DNA of 64,000 nt, taken from positions 199,812 to 263,811 of the forward strand of contig NZ_FOQD01000009.1 of the NCBI RefSeq assembly GCF_900113665.1. Reading direction: 5' to 3'. Positions within the stretch are counted from its first letter, which is position 1, and every line of letters starts with the position of its first letter. The notes beneath the pieces are model-generated. The model did no database searches, was not told the DNA's origin, and saw only the letters and a list, made by a program, of their open reading frames with translations. This document shows positions 26,427 to 34,044 of this stretch, piece by piece. This DNA comes from Planctomicrobium piriforme. Its GTDB lineage: Bacteria > Planctomycetota > Planctomycetia > Planctomycetales > Planctomycetaceae. The translations under genes and the position numbers were made by a program.

Positions 26427-27974
26427 ATGCGTTTGACCCGTCCACTGGCAATGTCCGGCAAGCGTCCGGAGCTGCGGCTCGCCGTGTGGATCTGGCTGGC
26501 ATTGACGAGTGCCTGGCTCTGTTCCGAGACCGGAGGCGCATCGCCCCTCTTTGCCCAGTCCCCCGCGCCTGCTGCGGCCATGGAAACTCCTGCGACTCCA
26601 ATGGGGGAAACACCCCCAGTGGAAACCAACGCGGCCCCGGCCGATCACCTGCACTCGGTTGCATCACCTCCAGGCGGGGAACATTCCGGGCACGCGGAAG
26701 GGGGGCATTCCAACCCTGTCGCGCCGCTGCTGGCGGCGATGATTCTGATTCTGTTATTGGCGAAAGTCTTTGGAGATGTGTTCGAACGCATCGGCCTGCC
26801 GGCGGTATTGGGCGAACTGACGGTCGGCATCATTCTGGGAAATATCGCTCTGATGAGCGGCTGGCACGGGCTCGATTTTCTCAAGGCTCCCGCTGAAGGG
26901 GTATCCGGCAATCCTTACGATCCCGGTGCTGCGCTAAAAATGCTGGCTGAGATTGGGGTCGTCCTACTGCTGTTTCAGGTGGGGCTCGAATCGACGGTCG
27001 GCGACATGCTGAAGGTCGGCGCGTCGTCCTTTCTGGTCGCCATTCTGGGAGTCGTCGCTCCGATTTTGCTGGGGTTGGGGACCGGCTGGCTGCTGCTGCA
27101 CGATGATCCCTGGCAGGTGTGGCTGTTTTTGGGAGCGACCCTGTGTGCGACCAGCGTCGGGATCACGGCGAGAGTGCTGAAGGATCTGGGCCGCAGTCAG
27201 CAAAGGGAATCGCAGATTGTGCTCGGCGCGGCGGTGATCGACGACGTGTTGGGGCTGATCGTCCTGGCGGTCGTTTCAGGAATCATCCAGAAAGGGGCCG
27301 ATTTCGACGCGATGAGCCTGGTCTGGATCGTCGTCTATGCGGTCGGATTTCTGTTCGGCGCGATTCTGCTGGGCAATCACCTGGTGACGAAGCCGCTGTT
27401 CAAAATCGCGATGTTTCTGCGAGGACATGGCCTGCTGGTGACGACCGCTCTGCTGATCTGCTTCGGATTTGCTTTCCTCGCAAATCTGGTGGGGCTCGCC
27501 CCGATTGTGGGAGCATTTGCGGCAGGATTGATTCTGGAGAAGGCCCACTATCACGACTTCGAGAAGAAAGAAGATGTCGAGTTGGAGAAGGCACTCGAAC
27601 CGCTGACGGCGCTGCTGGTGCCGATCTTCTTCGTACAGATGGGGATCATGGTCGACCTGGCGAGTTTCGCGAATCCCAGCGTCTGGGTGCTGGCCGGAGC
27701 GATTACGTTTGTCGCGATTCTCGGCAAACAAGTGTGTGCGTTTGGCGTCCTGGAGAAAGGGCTGGATCGGCTGTCGGTCGGCCTGGGGATGATTCCCCGA
27801 GGCGAAGTGGGCCTGATCTTCGCTGCTGTGGGAGCGAGCCTGGTTGCCAATGGCGAAAAAGTGGTCAGCCCCGAGATCTATTCGGCCATCGTGGTGATGG
27901 TGATCATCACGACGATGGTGACCCCGCCGCTGCTGAAATGGTCAATGAATCGCAAGCGAACGACGGTGACATGA
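26427..27974 (+). CDS. CPA2-family cation:proton antiporter (Kef/NapA-like)
   Basis: Polytopic membrane protein, 515 residues. An N-terminal hydrophobic segment and a long His/Pro/Gly-rich periplasmic stretch (about 45-95, HLHSVASPPGGEHSGH) precede about 12 membrane segments of a Na+/H+ exchanger domain (GLPAVLGELTVGIILGN; AVIDDVLGLIVLAVV has the paired Asp motif of NapA-type exchangers). No RCK/TrkA-N domain is attached. The His-rich loop might bind metal. The stop codon abuts an inverted-repeat element. Confidence 0.88.
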   Translation: MRLTRPLAMSGKRPELRLAVWIWLALTSAWLCSETGGASPLFAQSPAPAAAMETPATPMGETPPVETNAAPADHLHSVASPPGGEHSGHAEGGHSNPVAPLLAAMILILLLAKVFGDVFERIGLPAVLGELTVGIILGNIALMSGWHGLDFLKAPAEGVSGNPYDPGAALKMLAEIGVVLLLFQVGLESTVGDMLKVGASSFLVAILGVVAPILLGLGTGWLLLHDDPWQVWLFLGATLCATSVGITARVLKDLGRSQQRESQIVLGAAVIDDVLGLIVLAVVSGIIQKGADFDAMSLVWIVVYAVGFLFGAILLGNHLVTKPLFKIAMFLRGHGLLVTTALLICFGFAFLANLVGLAPIVGAFAAGLILEKAHYHDFEKKEDVELEKALEPLTALLVPIFFVQMGIMVDLASFANPSVWVLAGAITFVAILGKQVCAFGVLEKGLDRLSVGLGMIPRGEVGLIFAAVGASLVANGEKVVSPEIYSAIVVMVIITTMVTPPLLKWSMNRKRTTVT

Positions 27975-28052
27975 AATCCAAAATTCGAAGCACGAAATCC
28001 GAAACGGGTTTCTGCTTTGTTTCGGATTTCGAGATTCGTGCTTCGGATTTAT
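27972..28052. repeat. inverted-repeat element, AATCCGAAGCACGAAATCC family
   Basis: Arms at 27974-28005 and 28018-28050 are near-perfect complements built of GAAGCACGAAATCCGAAA. The left arm begins at the antiporter stop codon. One arm of the same family lies at 30403-30467. It can fold into a long hairpin between the antiporter and VIT/vWA genes. Confidence 0.8.
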
Positions 28053-28151
28053 TTCTGTTTGGAGGACATTTCGGGAACGTTCCACCCCGCCCTTTCGTCC
28101 TCGAAGCAGACACAAATCTGTTCTCGATGCTCAAATCGACGAGGTGCCGTC

Positions 28152-30404
28152 ATGTTGCGGTGTGCGTGTCCGCTGGTGTTGCTGCTGCTCTTTCCGATGA
28201 CATTGTGGGGCCAGGGGGTGCTGGTCGACGTGCGCGAGCCGGTTCCGCTCCCTCGACCGCTCCCCCAACCGCCCCAGGTTCCGCGAATCAGCTATGGGGT
28301 CGACGAACTACGGGTCGACGCCCGAGTTCGCGATCAGATTGCCGACGTGCAGGTGTCGCAGACATTTCGCAACACCGGTAGCCAGACGCTTGAAGCCCAG
28401 TTTCTCTTTCCGCTCCCGTATGACGGGGCGATCGACAGTCTCACCCTCATGGTGAATGGGAAAGAATTCCCCGCTCAACTGTTGAAAGCGGAAGACGCCC
28501 GTCAGCGTTATGAGTCGATCGTGCGACGCAATCGCGATCCGGCTCTGCTGCAGTGGATTGGCACCGGGCTGTTTCAGACCAACGTGTTCCCAATTCCCGC
28601 CGGAGAGCAGCGGACCGTGACGCTGCATTACAGCCAGCTGCTCCGCAAGACCGATGGCCTGACTGATTTTCTCTTCCCGCTGGCGACTGCCAGGTACAGC
28701 TCGCAGCCGGTCGGAAAAATCAGTTTGAGAATCGCGATCGAAAACACCGTCGAGATCAAGAATCTCTACAGCCCGTCACACGCGGTCTCCATCGAACGCA
28801 ACGGGCCGCGGCAGGCCGTCGTCAAATATGAAGCTCAGCACGTTGTGCCGAGCGAAGACTTTCGTCTCTTCATCGACAGTCAGGCGGGCGCGGTGGGGGC
28901 GACGGTGTTGAGTTATCACCCGGAAGGAACCGAAGACGGTTATTTCCTGCTGTTGGCGAGTCCTCAATTTCAGACTCCGCAGACTGATCGCATTGCCAAG
29001 ACGGTGAGCTTCATCGTCGACAAGTCGGGCAGTATGTCAGGTGAAAAGATGGAGCAGACCCGCTCGGCCGCACGGTTCCTGCTGAATCAACTGGCCGAGA
29101 ACGACCTGTTCAATATCGTGTCGTTTGACTCACAGGTGCAGTCGTATCGGCCTGAGCTGGAACTCATGAACACCGCAGCTCGCACGCAAGCGTCCGCCTA
29201 TTTCGATGGCCTGAATGCGGGCGGCGGGACGAACATTCATGACGCGCTCGTGCAGGGATTAAGTCAGCTCAGGGACCGTCAGCGGCCCGCCTATGTGTTG
29301 TTCCTCACTGACGGTCTGCCGACTGCAGGCGAGACGAACGAAGCCCGCATTACTCAGGCAGCGAAAGCGGCGAATCAGGCCGGGGCGCGGCTGCTGGTGT
29401 TTGGGGTTGGCTATGACGTGAACAGCCGTTTGCTCGACCGGCTCTCGCGCGAGCAGCACGGGCTCAGCGAATATGTGCGGCCCAATGAAAACATCGAAGC
29501 GGCCATTTCACGAGTGTTTCAGCGGATCAGCCGCCCGGTACTGACCGGCGTGCAGATCAATTACGAACTCGACGCCCCCGGCGGCGCACAAGTGAATCGG
29601 GTCTATCCGGGCGGGGAACTCGATCTCTTTGCCGGCGAGCAACTGGTGGTCGTGGGCCGCTACAAGAACTCAGGTGACGTTCGCATTCAACTCAAGGGGA
29701 TGGTGAACGGCGGCGAGCAGCGGCACGAATTCAATGGCCACTTCGCTGCTGCGGGGCGTGATTCCACGAACGCGTTCATTGCCCGACTCTGGGCGATGCG
29801 GCGGATTGGCGAGCTGATCGATGAACTCGACTTGAACGGTCGGAATCCGGAGCTCATTGAGGAGCTGGTGCGACTGTCGACGGCACATGGAATCATGACC
29901 CCGTACACCGCGTTTCTCGCGGATGACACTGTGCGTCCGGAACTGTCTTCCACTTCGAACCAGTTGCGGGCCAGCGAGAATCTGGGGCAGCTCGATGTCG
30001 CAGACGGCGCGACGGGGTTCGCGCAGCGAGAAGCGAAGCAGAACTTCAAATACCTCGGGCTGGCTCCAGCCGGCGCCGCGCCGGTGATGAACCCCGAGGC
30101 CGAGCGAAACCTGCCGGTGGAACTGCGGACCCGGGCAACCGATCCTGCCACAGGCAAGGCCGCCATTGTGCAGAAGGGAGATCAGACGCTCTATCGACGG
30201 GGGAAACTGCTAATGACCCCTCAGACCGCCGGTCTCGATCTGGATAAGGATCGCAGTCAACTGACAGCCATTAAACGGTTCTCGGCAGAGTATTTCGATC
30301 TCGTTGCGAAGAACTCGAAAGCCGAGAACGAGCTGCTGAGCGAGCAGTCGGACGATGAAGAACTGCTCGTACAACTGCGGGGGGTGAATTACCTGATTCA
30401 GTGA
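28152..30404 (+). CDS. VIT and von Willebrand A domain protein
   Basis: Exported or membrane-attached protein of 750 residues from ATG 28152, with GAGGTG six bases upstream. A signal peptide (CPLVLLLLFPMTLWG) leads to a VIT domain (about 45-170, with VSQTFRNTG and FLFPLPYDGAID) and a vWA domain (about 270-450). The vWA MIDAS motif DKSGSMS and the GGGTNIHDAL loop are intact, so metal-dependent ligand binding is expected. The C-terminal about 200 residues have no assigned domain. The architecture is that of inter-alpha-trypsin inhibitor heavy-chain-like proteins in bacteria; the role is unknown. Confidence 0.9.
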   Translation: MLRCACPLVLLLLFPMTLWGQGVLVDVREPVPLPRPLPQPPQVPRISYGVDELRVDARVRDQIADVQVSQTFRNTGSQTLEAQFLFPLPYDGAIDSLTLMVNGKEFPAQLLKAEDARQRYESIVRRNRDPALLQWIGTGLFQTNVFPIPAGEQRTVTLHYSQLLRKTDGLTDFLFPLATARYSSQPVGKISLRIAIENTVEIKNLYSPSHAVSIERNGPRQAVVKYEAQHVVPSEDFRLFIDSQAGAVGATVLSYHPEGTEDGYFLLLASPQFQTPQTDRIAKTVSFIVDKSGSMSGEKMEQTRSAARFLLNQLAENDLFNIVSFDSQVQSYRPELELMNTAARTQASAYFDGLNAGGGTNIHDALVQGLSQLRDRQRPAYVLFLTDGLPTAGETNEARITQAAKAANQAGARLLVFGVGYDVNSRLLDRLSREQHGLSEYVRPNENIEAAISRVFQRISRPVLTGVQINYELDAPGGAQVNRVYPGGELDLFAGEQLVVVGRYKNSGDVRIQLKGMVNGGEQRHEFNGHFAAAGRDSTNAFIARLWAMRRIGELIDELDLNGRNPELIEELVRLSTAHGIMTPYTAFLADDTVRPELSSTSNQLRASENLGQLDVADGATGFAQREAKQNFKYLGLAPAGAAPVMNPEAERNLPVELRTRATDPATGKAAIVQKGDQTLYRRGKLLMTPQTAGLDLDKDRSQLTAIKRFSAEYFDLVAKNSKAENELLSEQSDDEELLVQLRGVNYLIQ

Positions 30405-30467
30405 TGATTGAAAATCCGAAGCACGAAATCCGAAATTCGAAACAGATCCCAAATTCCAATCATCGAA
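30403..30467. repeat. intergenic repeat arm, AATCCGAAGCACGAAATCC family
   Basis: Contains AATCCGAAGCACGAAATCC and further CGAAAT units, bounded by GATGATTG and CAATCATC. Related to the element after the antiporter gene. It starts at the stop codon of the VIT/vWA gene. Confidence 0.7.
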
Positions 30468-30516
30468 AGGCTTTCGTCAGCTTGAAACACCTGACTCAAT
30501 TCTCCTCGTCTGGCGC

Positions 30517-30549
30517 TGGACACTCGACTCTCGACACTGGACTCCTTCA
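30517..30549. repeat. intergenic repeat, GGACACTCGACTCT family
   Basis: Second copy of the 33-bp unit at 21231-21263, differing at a few positions. Lies upstream of the RNase D gene. Confidence 0.7.
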
Positions 30550-30608
30550 TTTTTCCTCCCCTCAGATCAGTCGGTGCGATTGCGAGTCATTCGAGGCTTG
30601 TCTAAGCT

Positions 30609-31844
30609 GTGCAGACAATTGCAAAGTCAGCTCGCCCCGATCGTTTTTTCGTGTCTCTCATCACCACACAATCCGACTTTCAAGATCTCTGCGACCAGAT
30701 CCGCACGGCTGGGCTCGTCGCATTTGATACGGAGTTTGTGTCGGAAACCTTCTATCGCCCGCGGCTCTGCCTGCTGCAGTTTTCGCTGGCGAACGGGGCC
30801 TGTTTCGGCGTCGATCCCTTTCTGGTTGACGACCTGAGCGAGTGGTGGGAGATCATGACCGATGAGACCACCACGGTCATCGTGCATGGCGGGCGCGAGG
30901 AAATCCGCTTCTGCCAGTTCGCCACCGGTCGACGTCCCCGACTCCTGATCGACGTCCAGGTGGCCGAAGGCTTGCGTTCGCGAGGTTTCCCGATCTCCTA
31001 TTCGAACCTCATTACCCGAGTGTTGAGCCGGTCCATTCAGCACGGAAAAGAAACCCGTACCGACTGGCAGCATCGCCCGTTGACTCAGCAGCAATTGGAC
31101 TACGCACTCGAAGACGTGCGTTATCTGCCTGAGGTCTGGGAAACCCAGAAGTTGTCGCTCCAGAAGCAGGGACGGCTCGATTGGGCATACGCAGAAATCG
31201 ATCGCCTGATTGACTCCGTGCTGGCTGAAGAGGACCGCGAAGGCTGGGTGCGTCTGCCAGGCTATGGCCGGCTTTCCCGTAAGGAAATGGCAGTCGCCAA
31301 GGCGCTGTTTCTCTGGCGGAACAGCGAAGCAGAAAGACTCAATCGCCCGCAACGACGGATTCTGCGGGACGATCTGCTGGTGGAACTGGCACATCGTCAG
31401 CCTAAGTCTGTTCGCGAACTGAATATGACCCGCGACATGAATCGCCGGGACTATCAGCAGTACGCAGATCGAATGGTCGAGATCATCAAAGAGGCCGGCG
31501 AGTTGTCCGGCGATCAATTGCCGCAGAAACCGACCGGCACCGGTCACCCCGCCCAGGACGAAGTCCTCGCCCGCATTCTGGGTCTGGCCCTCGCGAATCA
31601 ATGCCAGGAGCTCTGCCTGTCGATGACGCTGGTCGCCACCGCGGCCGACTTGAAAGACTTTGTCCGCTGGCACGTCTTCGACAAACGCCGTGGTCCGCTG
31701 CCGCGACTGATGGAAGGCTGGCGCGCCGGCGTCTGCGGCCAACTGCTGGCCGACGTTCTCGACGGCAACGTCACCTTGCGGGTGTCCGACCCGAAAAGCG
31801 AGTACCCCCTGGAATTCGTCCGGGACCGGGACGGCGCGAAGTGA
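30609..31844 (+). CDS. rnd: ribonuclease D family 3'-5' exonuclease
   Basis: Cytoplasmic exoribonuclease for tRNA 3' trimming and RNA turnover. The DEDD catalytic residues appear as FDTEF, the Asp-bearing DVQVAEGL segment, and YALEDVRYL (the DEDDy tyrosine/aspartate pair). A helical HRDC-like domain follows (about 215-290). Length 411 is a little above the E. coli enzyme (375). The start is GTG 30609; GTG 30651 is an alternative, and neither has a strong ribosome binding site. The small membrane protein starts 31 bp downstream. Confidence 0.9.
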   Translation: MQTIAKSARPDRFFVSLITTQSDFQDLCDQIRTAGLVAFDTEFVSETFYRPRLCLLQFSLANGACFGVDPFLVDDLSEWWEIMTDETTTVIVHGGREEIRFCQFATGRRPRLLIDVQVAEGLRSRGFPISYSNLITRVLSRSIQHGKETRTDWQHRPLTQQQLDYALEDVRYLPEVWETQKLSLQKQGRLDWAYAEIDRLIDSVLAEEDREGWVRLPGYGRLSRKEMAVAKALFLWRNSEAERLNRPQRRILRDDLLVELAHRQPKSVRELNMTRDMNRRDYQQYADRMVEIIKEAGELSGDQLPQKPTGTGHPAQDEVLARILGLALANQCQELCLSMTLVATAADLKDFVRWHVFDKRRGPLPRLMEGWRAGVCGQLLADVLDGNVTLRVSDPKSEYPLEFVRDRDGAK

Positions 31845-31875
31845 AATTCGGGAAGCGGTTGCGGTTGATGGGGGC

Positions 31876-32118
31876 ATGAGACGCCCAGACCACTATGCCG
31901 GCTTGAAGCTGACTTTGTCAGCGATCCTGATCATCTGGCTGTTCTGCTCGAGTTACCTGGTTGTTTGCCTCGGCGCCATCCCAGCAATGCTCGGCGGTCA
32001 GGTGGAATCGTCAGCCATCCTCGTTTGCTACTTCTTCTCGGGTTACCTCGGCTTCGCTGTCGCTGTCTACCTGCTGGCAACAATCGGGAGCGATGACGAC
32101 GAAGATGAGGAGTGGTGA
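31876..32118 (+). CDS. small two-segment membrane protein
   Basis: An 80-residue protein with two hydrophobic segments (about 11-37 and 47-69) and a very acidic C-terminus (SDDDEDEEW). The hydrophobic pattern and acidic tail favour a real gene. It lies 31 bp downstream of the RNase D gene. No family recognised. Confidence 0.6.
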   Translation: MRRPDHYAGLKLTLSAILIIWLFCSSYLVVCLGAIPAMLGGQVESSAILVCYFFSGYLGFAVAVYLLATIGSDDDEDEEW

Positions 32119-32445
32119 GGATTTCAGTGATTCCGACATTTTCTGGAATCGGCCTCCGAACCTGATTGTCCGATCCTGTGTCGAATTTCGCGAGGATCTC
32201 TCTTCCGGATGCCGTCGTTCTTTGCTGCGGCGGCTGTTGATTTGCTGATGAGGTGCTGCCATGCGATCGAACTCATTAAAACTGTGCCGCTGAGCCTGTT
32301 GATCTGCTGATTGCGTTTCCGGCGAAAGCTCGCTGTGTGAAGGCTCTCACTGATTCAGGCTCTCTCTCTGCCTTTTCTGCTGGCCAGGTTCAGCGTCGCT
32401 CTGTTTGCGCGCTGGCATTTCTTACCCGCACCTGATGAGAGATTC
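32119..32445. other. intergenic region, no gene seen
   Basis: 327 bp between the small membrane protein and the RbfA-like gene. Two similar stretches read GTTGATTTGCTGAT (32226-) and GTTGATCTGCTGAT (32299-), about 73 bp apart. They could be a direct-repeat operator or chance. No open frame is convincing. Confidence 0.35.
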
Positions 32446-32892
32446 ATGGTACTGAATAAACGTCAGCGCGAGCAGCTGCGCGCGCTCTGTGATGAATTGC
32501 GAGACGATGATGGAGTTGATCCCCGCGAATTCTTCAAACCTCAACGCAATCGCAATCAAGGTCACCGGAAAACGAAGCAACTGTGCCGTCAGGTCCAGAG
32601 AACACTGGACCTGGTTCTGAGCGGCGAAACCGGAGACGATCTCCTGCGTGGATTGAAAATCGTTTCCATCACACCCGGCGCGGATGCGTCTCGTCTGCTG
32701 GTGACGGTTGCCGCTGAGGGAGTGAATGATCCAGCCGATCTCCTGGAGATCGAGACACGACTGGCGGCAAACCAATCGCGACTGCGCTCGGAAGTCGCGG
32801 CTTCGATCACGCGGCGCAAGACGCCGGTGCTCGTCTTTCAGGTTCTCCGGGCCGACGCAGGTTTGCCAGGAGGAGAGGAGGACGCGCAATGA
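32446..32892 (+). CDS. RbfA-like protein coupled to RtcB
   Basis: A 148-residue basic protein. Residues about 42-135 follow the ribosome-binding factor A pattern: a first helix (RKTKQLCRQVQRTLDLVLS), the strand region LKIVSITPGADASRLLVTVA, then a helix and final strand ending RRKTPVLVFQVLRA. This suggests the KH-like fold that binds 16S rRNA in 30S maturation. The N-terminal 40 residues (KRQREQLRALCDELRDD) are an extra charged helix. Canonical rbfA sits with nusA-infB, so this may be a paralog. The stop overlaps the rtcB start (ATGA), implying coupled translation. Confidence 0.7.
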   Translation: MVLNKRQREQLRALCDELRDDDGVDPREFFKPQRNRNQGHRKTKQLCRQVQRTLDLVLSGETGDDLLRGLKIVSITPGADASRLLVTVAAEGVNDPADLLEIETRLAANQSRLRSEVAASITRRKTPVLVFQVLRADAGLPGGEEDAQ

Positions 32893-34016
32893 CCACCCCT
32901 TCCTCGCTGTTCACCTGCCTGGCGGAGCCACTGCTTCCAGAAGTGGTGGAATCGGTCGACCGCCTTCGCCGAGCTGATGACGTGATCTATGTCGCCTTGA
33001 TGCCTGATGTGCATCTGGCGGCGGAAGTGTGTGTGGGGTCCGTCGTGGCCACTCGCAAACGGATTTATCCAGCCGCTGTCGGCAGTGACATCGGTTGCGG
33101 CATGGCAGCGGTTGCCGTGCAGTGCGATGCGACGCTGCTGGAGAATGAGCGTGCGGCGGCCAGTCTGCTCGCGAATCTCTACCAGCAGGTTCCCGCCAAC
33201 AAGCATCGGTCCCGACAGCCGCTGCCCGCTGCACTCAGTGAACGGGAACTCAGTGACAGGAGGTTAAACAAACTCGCTCAGCGGGATGGCTGCATCCAGC
33301 TTGGAACGCTCGGGCGCGGCAATCACTTTCTGGAGTTTCAAGCGGACGAGCAGGGTGGTCTCTGGGTGATGGTCCACAGCGGCTCGCGTTCCATGGGACA
33401 GGCCATTACCGCGCATCATTTGCAACAGTGTGACGGTGCTTCGCAGGGACTGAAGTCACTGTCGGCGGAGACGAGTTCTGGTCTGGCTTACCTTTCAGAC
33501 GTTGAATGGGCTCGAACTTATGCGGCGGAAAACCGACTCGCGATGCTCCGGGCTGTCGACTGCATTCTGCAATCCAGTTTCTCGACAGCTCTCGACTGGG
33601 AGACATTGATCCATACGGATCACGATCATGTCCAACTGGAGAGCCACTTTGGTCAAGACGTCTGGGTACATCGAAAAGGAGCGCAGCCAGCCGCCTTGGG
33701 GCAACCAGGCATCATTCCAGGTTCAATGGGAGCGCCGAGTTATCACGTCGTTGGACGCGGCTGTGCGGAGTCGCTGATGTCCTGTTCGCACGGGGCAGGA
33801 CGAAGATTGAGTCGCTTTGCAGCGCGCCGTACGATTTCGTCGCGGGAGCTTGAACGCCAGGTACGAGGACTCTGGTACGACCACCGTCGGACGGAACAAC
33901 TTCGAGACGAAGCCCCCAGCTCCTACAAAGACATCGAGGACATCATGCGTGCTCAGAAGAATCTCGTGCGAATCGTCCGCAAATTGCAGCCTGTGCTGAG
34001 CTACAAAGGTGTTTGA
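32889..34016 (+). CDS. RtcB family RNA ligase
   Basis: GTP- and manganese-dependent ligase that joins a 3'-phosphate to a 5'-OH RNA end. The 375-residue protein keeps the RtcB centre: Asp67 and Cys70 (GSDIGCGM), His146 (GRGNHFLE), His163 (MVHSGSRS), a His cluster at 242-247, RKGA, and His301 in SHGAGR, the guanylylated histidine. Shorter than E. coli RtcB (408), so it belongs to a compact subfamily. It overlaps the RbfA-like gene by four bases. No RtcA or RtcR is nearby, unlike the E. coli operon. Confidence 0.92.
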   Translation: MTTPSSLFTCLAEPLLPEVVESVDRLRRADDVIYVALMPDVHLAAEVCVGSVVATRKRIYPAAVGSDIGCGMAAVAVQCDATLLENERAAASLLANLYQQVPANKHRSRQPLPAALSERELSDRRLNKLAQRDGCIQLGTLGRGNHFLEFQADEQGGLWVMVHSGSRSMGQAITAHHLQQCDGASQGLKSLSAETSSGLAYLSDVEWARTYAAENRLAMLRAVDCILQSSFSTALDWETLIHTDHDHVQLESHFGQDVWVHRKGAQPAALGQPGIIPGSMGAPSYHVVGRGCAESLMSCSHGAGRRLSRFAARRTISSRELERQVRGLWYDHRRTEQLRDEAPSSYKDIEDIMRAQKNLVRIVRKLQPVLSYKGV

Positions 34017-34044
34017 AATTGACCGCCTGTTCTTTGACTGACGT

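Noticed and set aside
27119..28381. 420-codon frame running through the antiporter end and the repeat element
   Set aside because: Out-of-frame shadow; Gly/Arg/Asp-rich, no motif, crosses an inverted repeat.
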